Assembly (NCBI GenBank): GCA_964484185.1
Contig: CAZAEQ010000007.1
Location: 62,001 to 126,000, forward strand
Direction of reading: 5' to 3'
Length of the DNA: 64,000 bases
Source: F1-120-MAGs238 sp964484185
Lineage (GTDB): Bacteria > Planctomycetota > Phycisphaerae > Phycisphaerales > UBA1924
The notes under the pieces are model-generated. The model did not search any database and was not told where the DNA came from. It worked only from the letters and a program-made list of their open reading frames with translations. The position numbers and the translations under genes were made by a program. Below, piece by piece: positions 51,037 through 60,574 of the stretch. Positions within the stretch are counted from its first letter, which is position 1, and each line of letters begins with the position of its first letter.

Positions 51037-52092
51037 TTATCGACGACGACGCGGAGCCATCAGAATCATTCCGAATGTGAACATGGCGCCGACGGAAGGA
51101 GTCGGAATAGCCATGCAAGCTTCATTCACCCAGAGCAACGCATCTGCGGTCATCGGAACACCGGCACCTCTAGTTCCAAACGCGTTGAATGCGCCTCCTT
51201 CAACCGAGTTACCGAAGGTGTTCACGGCGATAAGGTTGTTTACCCAGAAACCAAGCTGCGATCCTGCCGGTATTGATGGAATGAGATCGCCGGTTCCATC
51301 TGCATTGACATGAATATTCTCACGGAAAGCGGCGCTGATGATCTTAGTTTCAAGCTGGGAGGTGCAATATGCTCCGCCGGAATCACCAGCGAACATGAGA
51401 CCTTCACTGAGAAGCGGTCCAGCATTAGCCGGCACGTTGAAATCCCACTGGACTCCCCAATAGTCATAATTTGCGTTGTTACGACGAGCCCAGCGCTCGA
51501 TCTGATTATTCTGGAATCTGCGAACATTTCCATTGTTCGCAACGTGTTGCATGCCACCATCGACGAAGCTTCCCGAGTCGCCGTAACCATGCTCGGTGAA
51601 GATCGTACGATTAATCGCGTTTGGATTCGCCGGGTCGTATGCTGGACCGAAAAGCCCGAGAGAAACTGGGGCGAACGAGTTGTATGCGGCGGCCGCGCCA
51701 GCATTATTATTTACATTTCCAATCCTGATCCCCAGCATGGCAATATCCATGCGTCGCGTGCCTGGAGGCGAATGGGAGAGGTACCAGCTATCCGCGCCAC
51801 CGTAGGTCGTGAGAGTACCGCTACCGACACCGATCACGTGGTTGGTCGCGCCACGAACAACGTGGTCAGCTGTGAGAACGCAGAGCCAGCCATCACCATT
51901 AGCATCAACTTTTTTGTCGATGATCGTGCCGCTTCCCAGGCCCCCTGTGTTGGAAATGTTCACGTGCGAGAGCAATCGTGGAATACCACTTATAGAACTA
52001 TTTTGTTCGATCGGGCCGGTCGCAGTTGCGGCCATAGTTGCAAAAAGCACAAGGCTGCACGCAGAAACACGAATCATTTTGTCTCGGAACAT
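51037..52092 (-). CDS. Secreted trypsin-like protease with PEP-CTERM-like tail
   Basis: This product of 351 residues has a signal peptide (residues 1-25). A chymotrypsin-like protease domain follows with GSGTIID, H77 (LTADHVV), D116 (RMDIAMLG) and S238 (AGDSGGAYC). The C-terminal tail is IPTPSVGAMFTFGMILMAPRRRR, resembling a sorting signal. ATG at 52092 has AGGAG upstream. It lies between the SWIM and SNF2 genes but has its own terminator, so it is probably an independent unit. The substrate is unknown. Confidence 0.82.
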   Translation of the reverse strand: MFRDKMIRVSACSLVLFATMAATATGPIEQNSSISGIPRLLSHVNISNTGGLGSGTIIDKKVDANGDGWLCVLTADHVVRGATNHVIGVGSGTLTTYGGADSWYLSHSPPGTRRMDIAMLGIRIGNVNNNAGAAAAYNSFAPVSLGLFGPAYDPANPNAINRTIFTEHGYGDSGSFVDGGMQHVANNGNVRRFQNNQIERWARRNNANYDYWGVQWDFNVPANAGPLLSEGLMFAGDSGGAYCTSQLETKIISAAFRENIHVNADGTGDLIPSIPAGSQLGFWVNNLIAVNTFGNSVEGGAFNAFGTRGAGVPMTADALLWVNEACMAIPTPSVGAMFTFGMILMAPRRRR

Positions 52093-52469
52093 ATGACTCT
52101 CCTACAAAGCCTCCAGGTGTGACCGGCAACGTACCAGTCCCTTCAATACTCTAACACGAAGAGGCCGACTTTCTGATATAGATTTTGAAGTTTGCGCAGA
52201 CAATTGCATAGCACCAACGAAATATCATCTTTGTGACGCACGATCCAAACTAAATACTAATCACTTACGGCTGCGCCGAAGTCGTAAGATTCGAGATTGC
52301 ACGGCCACTTCCTGCTCCTGACTTTTTCCGTTCGTAAGCACGACACCAGCGCACTCAAGAGCTAACAACGGACAGATCGTCAGACAGTCACGCCCATTCC
52401 AAAATTGCATGGAGATTTATCGAACGCACTCCGTGACGTCGCACGCGCAATCGAGGCCAGGTCAAAAGC
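52093..52469. other. 377-base gap between trypsin-like and SNF2 genes
   Basis: No gene is seen. An imperfect CTTACG/CGTAAG hairpin near 52263-52287 could end the SNF2 transcript. Sequence closer to 52093 should contain the promoter of the protease gene. Confidence 0.4.
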
Positions 52470-55400
52470 TCAATCCGGTTCGTCATCCACCGCATCATTG
52501 CGCAGGGTGAGCAGTTCACGGAGTTGATCAGTGGAAAGCTCGGTCAACCAGCGTTCGCCGGAACCGATGATGTTCTCTGCGAGTTCAACCTTTGACTCGA
52601 TCATCTGATCGATGCGTTCTTCGAGCGTGCCGCGGACCACGAATTTGTGCACCTGTACACGGCGGGTCTGCCCGATTCGGTATGCACGATCGGTTGCCTG
52701 TGTTTCAACCGCGGGATTCCACCACCGATCGAAGTGGAAGACGTGCGTTGCGGCGGTGAGATTGAGACCGACGCCACCGGCCTTGAGTGACAGGATGAGG
52801 ATTGGGGCCTTGTTGTTCTGGAAGTTTGAAACGAGCATCTGACGCTGGGGCAATGTGTTGCCACCGTGCAGGAAGAGCACTTCACGATCGAAACGCTTGC
52901 GGATCATGCCCTGGAGAAGGTTGCCCATCTGGCGGAACTGGCTGAAGACCAGTGCCTGATCGCCTTCTGCTAGAACGGCATCGAGCATTTCCAGCAGGCG
53001 GATGCACTTGCCCGAGCGTGCTGGATCAGGAACGGTTCCCTCGGCAACATCTTTGAGCAACTGGCTGGGGTGATTGCAGATTTGCTTGAGCTTGATAAGC
53101 GCTGCGAGCACTACGCCGCGGCGCTGGATGCCATCGGAACTCTCGATTTCGCCCATCATGCGGCGGACGCACGACTCGTACAGCGAAGCCTGTTCGCTGG
53201 TAAGGTGCGAGAATTCCTTGCTCTCAAGCTTCTCGGGAAGATCGGCGATAACCGCTGGATCACTCTTAAGGCGGCGGAGGACAAACGGGCGAATGAGGCC
53301 GCGGAGCTGCTCGCCGCGAGTCTTGTCGCGATAGCGTTCGATCGGCACAGAGAACTTTGTGCGGAAATTCGCCGGCGTTCCCAAATAGCCTGGATTCAAG
53401 AGATCCATGATGGACCAGAGTTCGCTGAGACGATTTTCAACTGGCGTACCAGTGAGACACACGCGGCGGTCGGCCTTGATGGCGCGAACGGCAAGTGCCT
53501 GCTTGGTCGTTGGGTTCTTGATGTACTGTGCTTCATCAAGCACCAATCGACCCCACGATGCTTTGGCGAAAAGTTCTTTGTCGCGATTCGCCAAGCCGTA
53601 AGTTGTAATGACGATGTCGGAAGCTTCAACAGCCTTCAGGAAATCTTCTCCAAGTTTGCGCTCAGGTCCGTGATGCTGCAGCACGTTGAGTTCAGGGCAG
53701 AATCGACGCGTTTCATGGATCCAGTTTCCAACCACTGACATTGGCACAATGAGCAGCGTTGCGTTCATCTTGGGCCAATTCGGATCGGCCGCGGCCTGCT
53801 GACGCTCCCACGCGAGCAGCGCGAGGAGCTGAATCGTTTTACCAAGGCCCATGTCGTCGGCGAGACAGACGCCAAAGCCCAGGCGTTCCTGGAAGACGAG
53901 CCACGACATGCCTCGGAGCTGATACGGACGAAGCGTTCCGTGGAACGCTTCCGGCGGCGTGAGAATTTCGATTTTGCTCGACGCGGATTCAGAATTCAGG
54001 AACGCGTTGACCCAACCGCTGGCTTCGATACCAAGCACGCTGATGCCGGTTTCGCGCGCATCAGACCCGTAAGCAATTCGGAGCGCATCGCGAAGCGTCA
54101 TCTCGCCGCCGGGATTGTCGCGGATGAACTTGATTGCCGCTGCGACATCTTCCGGGCGGATTTCAATCCAGCGGCCCGCAATGCGAACCAGTGGGCTCTT
54201 GCGTGCGGCGATCTGTTCAAATTCGTGAAGGGAAAGGACGAGGTCGCCGACTGCGATTTCCCAGCGATACTTCACCAACGCGCCAAGGCCCATCTGCGGA
54301 TTGCCACCAGCGCCAACCAGACCGGGGCCTGAAATGCCGGGCATCTGATCATCTGAATCGATGCGAAGTCGTGCGCCCACCCGGGCCGCAGGAGAATCCC
54401 ACCAGTCAGGTGAAATGACGCCGAACCCCTGCTCAAGGACAATCGGGCGCACTTCGCGGAGGAACTCGTATGCCTGCTTGGTATTCAGCACGATCTCGCT
54501 TGGCTCAGTATCTTCCAGCGCACGCTCAAGACGGCGATAGAGCTTGGCCGCGCGACCGAGTTCGCCAAGCAGAAGCTCGCGTGGTTGCTGAATGCGCTTT
54601 CCCTCAACGGTCACCGAGTCGCCGGGCACCAGCCAGATGTCTGATGCACTGACCACGAGTGTCGGGCGATCGACAGACTGGAGGTGGAACGAGAGCAACC
54701 AGTCGGCTTCTTCGAGGATCGGCATGCCGCCAATCTGGGCGGAAGGCACCACTTTGTCCTGTGGCTCAGTGAGTTTGAGGCAGAGTCGCCATGCGCTGGA
54801 AGGTCCGCGGTCTTCAAGAGCGCCGATCCACATGCGCACGCGGCGGACAAGTTCCTGCCGAACCGCAGGCGAGCCTTTCACCGCATCAGGAAGAGCGAGC
54901 AGACCCGACAACCACGCGACAGGCATGTCGGGAGAAGCTGAAACGCTCGAGATCGCGTCTTCCATGTTCTCTTTGATCATGGTGCGGCGGCACTCTGCAT
55001 CGCACATGGCGACCATGAAATCTTCGAGAATTGGCCAGCCATCGTTGTTGAGTACATCGCGGGCTGCGCGAGCGACTGGCGGCATTGCTTCGAGCAGTTT
55101 GCTGATGCGTTCTGCGGTTGGCTTGTCGGCAAGCCAGGGAGCCCAGAAACCCTGGAGGTCGCCGCCAACTTGCTGGCGAATCATGGGGACGAAGCGTTGT
55201 TGAATAAGGAGCGTGCGCACGAGACGCGATGCGGCGGCCCAGAATTCGATTGATGGACCAATCAGGAATTCGCTCTGGCCACTTTCGGCAACATCGAGCA
55301 GGCGATCAAGTACGTGTGCGATTGATGTTGGATTGACACCAACGGCAGGCGCCTCGGCCTCGACAATGGTGATCGGATCTTCTGTGAGCAAATCGGTGGA

Positions 55401-55661
55401 AGCGCCGATCGCGTGAGCAAAACGTGGGCTGGGGAGAGGGCGAGTTGCAAGCGTGGGAAGACGGAGGTATACCGAGGCCTCTTCGGCATTGGCATCGGCA
55501 GCAACGCTCTTGATAATCGCAGCTACATCTGCACTTTCGGCGGCAAATGGGTGGCGTGCCACGCCTTCGGGAGAAGTGCTTGCCGGGCTGCGAAAGAGTT
55601 GGTCGTGTTCGGCCCAGATCCAAAGTGAGCCAACTGACCATGTTGCGTGTAGTGTGAGCAT
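52470..55661 (-). CDS. SNF2-family DEAD/DEAQ-box helicase
   Basis: This ATP-driven DNA translocase has 1,063 residues. The N-terminal 550 residues include the SNF2-associated DUF3670-type region (VISPDWWDSPAARVGARL, then MGLGALVKYRWEIAVGD). The motor has Walker A ADDMGLGKTIQ, motif II LDEAQYIKNP, SGTPVENRLSELWS-like motif III (LTGTPVENR) and motif VI (ATDRAYRIGQTRRVQVHKFV). ATG at 55661 is chosen because a frame reaching 55775 enters tRNA-Lys. A SWIM-domain protein, a common partner, lies downstream. Confidence 0.92.
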   Translation of the reverse strand: MLTLHATWSVGSLWIWAEHDQLFRSPASTSPEGVARHPFAAESADVAAIIKSVAADANAEEASVYLRLPTLATRPLPSPRFAHAIGASTDLLTEDPITIVEAEAPAVGVNPTSIAHVLDRLLDVAESGQSEFLIGPSIEFWAAASRLVRTLLIQQRFVPMIRQQVGGDLQGFWAPWLADKPTAERISKLLEAMPPVARAARDVLNNDGWPILEDFMVAMCDAECRRTMIKENMEDAISSVSASPDMPVAWLSGLLALPDAVKGSPAVRQELVRRVRMWIGALEDRGPSSAWRLCLKLTEPQDKVVPSAQIGGMPILEEADWLLSFHLQSVDRPTLVVSASDIWLVPGDSVTVEGKRIQQPRELLLGELGRAAKLYRRLERALEDTEPSEIVLNTKQAYEFLREVRPIVLEQGFGVISPDWWDSPAARVGARLRIDSDDQMPGISGPGLVGAGGNPQMGLGALVKYRWEIAVGDLVLSLHEFEQIAARKSPLVRIAGRWIEIRPEDVAAAIKFIRDNPGGEMTLRDALRIAYGSDARETGISVLGIEASGWVNAFLNSESASSKIEILTPPEAFHGTLRPYQLRGMSWLVFQERLGFGVCLADDMGLGKTIQLLALLAWERQQAAADPNWPKMNATLLIVPMSVVGNWIHETRRFCPELNVLQHHGPERKLGEDFLKAVEASDIVITTYGLANRDKELFAKASWGRLVLDEAQYIKNPTTKQALAVRAIKADRRVCLTGTPVENRLSELWSIMDLLNPGYLGTPANFRTKFSVPIERYRDKTRGEQLRGLIRPFVLRRLKSDPAVIADLPEKLESKEFSHLTSEQASLYESCVRRMMGEIESSDGIQRRGVVLAALIKLKQICNHPSQLLKDVAEGTVPDPARSGKCIRLLEMLDAVLAEGDQALVFSQFRQMGNLLQGMIRKRFDREVLFLHGGNTLPQRQMLVSNFQNNKAPILILSLKAGGVGLNLTAATHVFHFDRWWNPAVETQATDRAYRIGQTRRVQVHKFVVRGTLEERIDQMIESKVELAENIIGSGERWLTELSTDQLRELLTLRNDAVDDEPD

Positions 55662-55744
55662 GTGTGCGGCACGGACTGAAAACAGGAACGAAGATAACGG
55701 CCGCAAAGTTGTGAGACTTTGCGGCCGCAAAGTGTGAATGGAAA

Positions 55745-55817
55745 TGAGGGCGATGGGACTCGAACCCATGACCAACGGCTTAAAAGGCCGTTGCTCTACC
55801 GACTGAGCTACACCCTC
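55745..55817 (-). tRNA. tRNA-Lys (anticodon TTT)
   Basis: The - strand folds as a cloverleaf: acceptor GAGGGTG with CGCCCTC, D-arm GCTCAGTCGGTAGAGC, anticodon loop CTTTTAA with anticodon TTT, and T-arm TGGG-TTCGAGT-CCCA. CCA is not encoded. Confidence 0.95.
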
Positions 55818-55846
55818 CGTGCGACTCTTTGCGAAGCGGCCCTAGT

Positions 55847-57073
55847 TTAGGCGCGATCTCTGTGCATCATCGCCACCAGCAAATCCGCATTTCGGGCGGC
55901 GGCACCTTGGTTTTTGCGGATACAAGCCAGTCCATTGGCCGCAATGGCGGTTCGGGTATCTTTCGATTGCATGAGACGGTCCAGGGCTGCGGCGAGGGAA
56001 TCGGAGCTTGCGATGACAATTCCGTCCGCCGCGCGGAATTCGTCGACGATCTGCTTGAAATCGCCGTAAGCCGGACCAATTACGACCGGCTTGCCCAGCG
56101 CGATGGCCTCAATCGGATCACTGCCAAACTGATTTCCAAATGAGCGCCCGATGACAACAAGGTCGGCGAGTGCGTATGCGTTTCGCAGTTCGCCGATGCT
56201 GTCGAGCAGGAAGCGGTTGCCAGTTTGAGCGGTCTTCTGGCTTCTCCTTACGCAGCCCGGAAGTGCGGCGGCGGCTTCGTCAAAACGTTCGGGCTTGCGC
56301 GGGGCGCACAAGAGCTGTACATCTTGAGGTACCGAACTGTGGAGGAGTGATTCTTCTCCGGGCCCCGTGGATCCAGCGACGATCAGCGGCCGGGATCGGT
56401 CGATCCCCATGTCTGCCGCGAGTTTGTCTGCGGCGGCTTGTAGTTCGGCTGTGCCGCCGAATGAAATGGCATCCCATTTCATGCTGCCGGTGATGTGGCA
56501 ACGGGCGGGATCGACGCCCATATATTGAAATCTCGCGGCGTAGTCGGAATCTTGTATTGCCGCGAATTCAAGCGAGCGGAACATCTTTGACAGCAGCGGG
56601 CGAAAGAACTTGTAGCCGCGAAAACTGCGTTCGCTGAGGCGGCCGTTGATGATGCAGATCGGGATTGATCGCTCGCGACAGAAGCGGATGAACTGGGGCC
56701 AGACTTCAAGTTCGCAGAGTGCAACCGCATCGGGCTTGACTGCGTCGAGAAATCTCTTGACGGCCCAGGATGCATCGAGCGGAAAGCGGACGACGGTGCA
56801 AGAGCTCGAGTAAAGCGACTGAGCGCGAGCGAGGCCAGTGTCGGTTGTCGTGCTGATGACGACATCAAGATGAGGTGTAAGCAGAGGAACCAGGGCCCGC
56901 AGTGCGTTGATCTCGCCGACCGAGACGCCGTGCAGGAGAATGCGTTTCTTCGTTGGTGCAGGGAGCGGCTGCGTCTTGCCGAATCGCTGGGCCCAGCCGC
57001 CCCGCTTCTTCCGCAGAAAGCTGGGGAGAAAGATCAGGAGTGCGGGGATGAGCAGGAGATCAAGGAGTGTCAT
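55847..57073 (-). CDS. waaA: Kdo transferase (WaaA/KdtA)
   Basis: This 408-residue enzyme adds 3-deoxy-D-manno-octulosonic acid to lipid A and shows that the organism makes lipopolysaccharide or its core. It has an N-terminal membrane anchor, the conserved HGVSVGEINALRAL motif, TTDTGLARA, ELEVWPQFIRFC and INGRLSERSF. The glycosyltransferase C-terminal half includes VIGRSFGNQFGSDPIEAIALGKPVV. It ends 29 bases before tRNA-Lys on the same strand. Confidence 0.93.
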   Translation of the reverse strand: MTLLDLLLIPALLIFLPSFLRKKRGGWAQRFGKTQPLPAPTKKRILLHGVSVGEINALRALVPLLTPHLDVVISTTTDTGLARAQSLYSSSCTVVRFPLDASWAVKRFLDAVKPDAVALCELEVWPQFIRFCRERSIPICIINGRLSERSFRGYKFFRPLLSKMFRSLEFAAIQDSDYAARFQYMGVDPARCHITGSMKWDAISFGGTAELQAAADKLAADMGIDRSRPLIVAGSTGPGEESLLHSSVPQDVQLLCAPRKPERFDEAAAALPGCVRRSQKTAQTGNRFLLDSIGELRNAYALADLVVIGRSFGNQFGSDPIEAIALGKPVVIGPAYGDFKQIVDEFRAADGIVIASSDSLAAALDRLMQSKDTRTAIAANGLACIRKNQGAAARNADLLVAMMHRDRA

Positions 57074-57130
57074 CGATGGGACGCAACGCGATCAAAACGC
57101 ACGAACTGAAATTCATGCGCCCAATCAAAA

Positions 57131-57204
57131 TAGGCAGGCAGGGGCTCGAACCCTGGACCTTTCCCGTGTAAAGGGAACGCTCTGGCCAACTGAGCTACCC
57201 GCCC
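57131..57204 (-). tRNA. tRNA-Val (anticodon TAC)
   Basis: The - strand folds as a cloverleaf: acceptor GGGCGGG with CCTGCCT (two G-T pairs), anticodon stem TTCCC/GGGAA with loop TTTACAC and anticodon TAC, and T-arm CAGGG-TTCGAGC-CCCTG. The discriminator base is A; CCA is not encoded. Confidence 0.93.
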
Positions 57205-57262
57205 GTGGGAGAGCAAGTGTAAGCCGCGAAAGTGCGGCGGGGAAACAGTGACTGATCACTGA

Positions 57263-58444
57263 TCAGGCCATCAATTTGCACAGCACATCGAGGCCTTTTT
57301 CAAGGGTCTCGATTTTCGTGGCGTAGCTCAGCCGCAAATGCGTGTCGTGCTTGCTGAATGTGTGGCCAGGAACAACGAGTACATTGTGGTCCTTGGCGTG
57401 ATGGAAAAACTGCTCAGCGGTCATGTTGAGTTTGGCGGGGACTTTGAAGAATCCATAGAACGCGCCGCCGGGTTTGCCAAGTTCGGTCACGCGGCTGAGA
57501 CGCTCAAAGACCATGTTGCGGCGGCGTTCATACTCCGCAAGTTCTTTGCTCATGTCGATGTCGAAGCACTCAATCGCACCTACCTGAAGCGGTGTGGGCG
57601 GACAGACGTAGAGATACTGCTGCAACTTGGCCATCTGCTCGATCAAAGGTGCAGGACCTGCGGCATAACCCAATCGCCAGCCAGTCACGCCGTAGGTTTT
57701 TCCAAAGCCACGGATGACGAGCACGTTACCTTCTGCGCCGGGGATTCGCGCCGGACTTGGGCAGCGGAGCGAGCCGGCGGGAGATTTCTCCGTGCGTGCA
57801 TCGCTATACGTGAACTCATCGTAAATTTCATCAGACAACAGCAAAATCCCCTTGGATTTGCAGATATTCACGAGGTCGCGATTGTCCTGCTCGGTCATCA
57901 CCACGCCACTTGGATTGCCCGGTGAACACGTCAAGATCATTTTGGTCTTGGGCGTAATGACCTTGGCGACGCGTTCGGCGGTGAGGCGAAAGTCGGGATA
58001 GGTATCACAGCGAACCGCTTTGGCCTGACAGATGTGCGCAAGATATGGATAGAGCACAAACCACGGATCCGGGATAATGATCTCATCACCGGGGTTGAGC
58101 ATTGCCATGCATGCGAGCACCAAGCCGCCTGAAGTGCCGACCGTGCTGATGACCCGCGTGCCGGTAAGTCCCGACACCTTTGCATCCCAACCGATATCGC
58201 TCTTGATGTGCTGGGAAATACGAGCCAGCAATTTGGGAATACCATACGTCGGCGTGTATCCGTTCTGATCCTGCTCGATCGCATTGATGGCCGCACGCTT
58301 GATAGGCTCAGGAACCGGGAAATCCGGTTGACCGATCGAAAGATCAATCGGCTCCTTCATCAGCGCTTTCATATCAAACACGCGGCGGATGCCCGAACCG
58401 TTGATGGTCTTGGCGCGATCGGCGATGAGGAGGTCGAAGTTCAT
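57263..58444 (-). CDS. PLP-dependent aminotransferase, class I/II
   Basis: This product of 393 residues transfers amino groups between amino and keto acids. It has the DLSIGQPDFPVPEPI start, NGYTPTYGIPKLL, the SPGNPSGVVMT loop, the YDEFTYSD region, the PLP lysine in GFGKTYGVTGWRLGY and a C-terminal Arg in HLRLSYAT. It resembles aspartate/aromatic aminotransferases of the AspC/PatA type. The exact substrate cannot be set by eye. Confidence 0.9.
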   Translation of the reverse strand: MNFDLLIADRAKTINGSGIRRVFDMKALMKEPIDLSIGQPDFPVPEPIKRAAINAIEQDQNGYTPTYGIPKLLARISQHIKSDIGWDAKVSGLTGTRVISTVGTSGGLVLACMAMLNPGDEIIIPDPWFVLYPYLAHICQAKAVRCDTYPDFRLTAERVAKVITPKTKMILTCSPGNPSGVVMTEQDNRDLVNICKSKGILLLSDEIYDEFTYSDARTEKSPAGSLRCPSPARIPGAEGNVLVIRGFGKTYGVTGWRLGYAAGPAPLIEQMAKLQQYLYVCPPTPLQVGAIECFDIDMSKELAEYERRRNMVFERLSRVTELGKPGGAFYGFFKVPAKLNMTAEQFFHHAKDHNVLVVPGHTFSKHDTHLRLSYATKIETLEKGLDVLCKLMA

Positions 58445-58502
58445 GGTTGGATCGAATACGTGAGATTGCCAAAAGGCAAATGTGCTGCGAAATCAGCAAA
58501 GC

Positions 58503-58537
58503 CCAAAAGCAACAAAGCCAGCGCAACTGCGCTGGCT
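58503..58537 (-). terminator. Rho-independent terminator of the small basic protein gene
   Basis: On the - strand AGCCAGCGC and GCGCTGGCT form a perfect 9-base-pair stem around AGTT, followed by TTGTTGCTTTTG. Confidence 0.8.
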
Positions 58538-58579
58538 CTGTGAATGTTCAATTCAAGCAACGCCGAGCACAACTGGGAC

Positions 58580-58738
58580 TTAGGTCTTGCCGACGAGCGT
58601 CTTGGGGATACCCAGGGCACCCTTCTTCTCTTCAAACTTCTTATCGAGGATCATCTTGCTGATCCGTTCATCACGCTTCATGACGCTGCGTTTACCCGTC
58701 AACTTGGCCGAAATCTTCAAGCTTCTATTGAGACTCAT
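58580..58738 (-). CDS. Small basic ribosome-associated-type protein (52 residues)
   Basis: This 52-residue, Lys/Arg-rich protein reads MSLNRSLKISAKLTGKRSVM at its start and ends GIPKTLVGKT. This matches the pattern of the small basic protein family found in Chlamydiae, Verrucomicrobia and Planctomycetes (SVxKRxERI...GLPK-type core). The family has been suggested to act with the ribosome; I cannot confirm its role from sequence. The frame is open from ATG 58738 to TAA 58580-58582 and a good terminator follows. It is too short to be found by length alone. Confidence 0.82.
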   Translation of the reverse strand: MSLNRSLKISAKLTGKRSVMKRDERISKMILDKKFEEKKGALGIPKTLVGKT

Positions 58739-58776
58739 CGAAAACTCACTTTCTGACCGGTTGCCCGGGGGTTTGC

Positions 58777-59646
58777 TCAGGGCTGATACTTCATCCAGTT
58801 CGACCGGGTGAAATTGGTAGTCCCTTTGTATTCTCGCTGCCAGATCGTCCCAAGCCGCACCACTTCGGACTCAAGCCCGGAACGGGCTTTGTCTTTCTGG
58901 CGATACTGCTCCCCGGTGATTCCCCGAAGGGCGACCACTGAGTAGAGGGGGACATTGTTCGCAGCCTTCTTGCTCGATTCAACTGGGACCCCAATTGTCT
59001 CTACGCCGCTGCGGGTCAGAAACGCGATCACTTTCTCTGCATCCCCCGCCGGAAGCCGCTCAATATGCAGGTAATTCAGCCCAGGCTCACGCGGATCAGA
59101 TGCTAACAAACCTTTAACCGAAATAATTGCCTTTGGATCATTTATCGTCGTGACCGCACTGCCCGGAGCTGCCTTCAGATTGAGCGATGCCTCGTATGAC
59201 GGATTGGTGGATGTTCCAAGACCTGCCGGCGGCGACGACGTCGTGTTGTTTGCCAGCGGATCGCCGCCGCTGGGAATCACCGACTGACGCAACACAGGCT
59301 CGAGTTCTTTCTGCTTCGAACGCATGCCGTAGAAATATCCACCGACCCAGACCAGTAATGCGACCACAACAAGAGCCGCGCCCGCCAGGTAAAGCGAGTT
59401 GATGGAAACGGTGAGTCCGCCGCTATTTCGGGCTGTGGATGCATAGCGATCAAAAGATGCGACCTCATCGCCGGGCGCGTGCGAAGAGAGTTTTCCCTTG
59501 GAAACTGGGCTTGTCGGCGTCGACTCAATCATCGAACCCGCGCTTGGCGTGTGCGTGGGCACACTGCCACTGCTGGGCTGTGCGCCCGTGGGAATCTGGC
59601 CGATGAGATCGAACAAAGGTCTTTGGTTGCGGCGAAGCGGAGGCAT
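58777..59646 (-). CDS. Unknown single-pass membrane protein
   Basis: This product of 289 residues has a Pro/Ser-rich cytosolic head (about 85 residues) and one membrane helix (LYLAGAALVVVALLVWVGGYFYG). A periplasmic domain follows with a LNYLHIERLPAGDAEKVIAFL segment. The layout, with a membrane helix followed by a compact alpha/beta region, is reminiscent of SPOR-domain proteins, but the match is weak. ATG at 59646 is chosen because the frame upstream overlaps the divergent RDD gene. Confidence 0.65.
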   Translation of the reverse strand: MPPLRRNQRPLFDLIGQIPTGAQPSSGSVPTHTPSAGSMIESTPTSPVSKGKLSSHAPGDEVASFDRYASTARNSGGLTVSINSLYLAGAALVVVALLVWVGGYFYGMRSKQKELEPVLRQSVIPSGGDPLANNTTSSPPAGLGTSTNPSYEASLNLKAAPGSAVTTINDPKAIISVKGLLASDPREPGLNYLHIERLPAGDAEKVIAFLTRSGVETIGVPVESSKKAANNVPLYSVVALRGITGEQYRQKDKARSGLESEVVRLGTIWQREYKGTTNFTRSNWMKYQP

Positions 59647-59787
59647 AACCAATTCTATCGGCAAAGTTGCGCCAAACCCGCAAATCTCCGAGTGTTTGAA
59701 GAAATGTCGGAAATATTGCCACGTTGCCGAAACGCAGCCGCACAACTTCCCCAGAAGCAAGGTGAAGCCCAATTGGAGAAATGCGTT

Positions 59788-60471
59788 ATGAGCGAAGCCT
59801 ACTACATCTGTCGTGATTTCAAATCTCAAGAAGGTCCGTTTTCGCTTGAAGAACTCAAGGGAATAGTTGCGACCGGTGCCTTTAAGCGCGAGCATCTGGT
59901 CTGGACCAGCGGCATGCCCGACTGGTCTAAAGCTGCCCAATCTACCGGTCTTTTCAATGAACTTCCGCCGCCAATTCCGGGCTCTGAGCCCGAGGCCGCC
60001 CCCACCGTTCGCCAGGACAATTCCAGCCCAACCGGTCCAGGTGTGCCCCCGGCCGATGCAAATAAGCCCTTCTTTGTCAGCGGTGTGGCCGCGGCAGGCG
60101 CACCCACTTTCGCGGGCTTCTGGAGGCGAGTCCTGGCGGCACTGCTCGATCTAGCCTTGATCCTGGTAGCTACCGCGATTCTTCCGGTGTTTGCGTTCGG
60201 CGGATTGGTATTCGTCATTATCGGCTGGCTGTATTATTCGTTGATGGAAAGCTCCGCCAAGCAAGCCACGCTGGGCAAACTTGCCATGGGAATTCGCGTC
60301 ACCGACATGGACAACAAACGGCTCGACTTCGGCCGCGCCACCGGGCGGTTCTTTGGAAAGTTCGTGTCGCTGATCACCCTCTGCATCGGCTTCATCATGG
60401 CCGCGTTTACCGATCGCAAGCAAGCACTGCATGACCAGATCGCAAAAACGCTTGTGCTTAAGACTCAGTAA
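59788..60471 (+). CDS. GYF-domain and RDD-family membrane protein
   Basis: This product of 227 residues has an N-terminal GYF_2-type domain (residues 1-60: YYICRDFKSQEGPFSLEELKG, then WTSGMPDWSKA) and a Pro-rich linker. A C-terminal RDD membrane domain with three predicted helices follows (FWRRVLAALLDLALILVATAI, then LGKLAMGIRVTDMDNKRLDFG). The combination is frequent in planctomycetes. GYF domains bind Pro-rich ligands; RDD proteins are proposed transporters. The ATG at 59788 sits 9-13 bases after a GGAGA motif. Confidence 0.82.
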   Translation: MSEAYYICRDFKSQEGPFSLEELKGIVATGAFKREHLVWTSGMPDWSKAAQSTGLFNELPPPIPGSEPEAAPTVRQDNSSPTGPGVPPADANKPFFVSGVAAAGAPTFAGFWRRVLAALLDLALILVATAILPVFAFGGLVFVIIGWLYYSLMESSAKQATLGKLAMGIRVTDMDNKRLDFGRATGRFFGKFVSLITLCIGFIMAAFTDRKQALHDQIAKTLVLKTQ

Positions 60472-60498
60472 TCCAGGCAGAAACTCCAGACCCTTTTG

Positions 60499-60535
60499 GC
60501 CCCCGGATCCAATTGTTGGAACGGGGGCTTTTCTG
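60499..60535 (+). terminator. Rho-independent terminator after RDD gene
   Basis: GCCCCCG (60499-60505) pairs with CGGGGGC (60522-60528), extended by an inner TCCAA/TTGGA stem, then TTTTCTG. Confidence 0.75.
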
Positions 60536-60574
60536 TTGCCGAACTGATGGTGAGTGGGCATATCCTCTGGCCGC

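Noticed and set aside
51310..52122. A 270-codon frame opposite the trypsin-like gene
   Set aside because: The - strand protein has a signal peptide, full catalytic triad and sorting tail; the + frame is a shadow.
55662..55775. A longer SNF2 start
   Set aside because: The extra codons lie in tRNA-Lys and a non-coding spacer.
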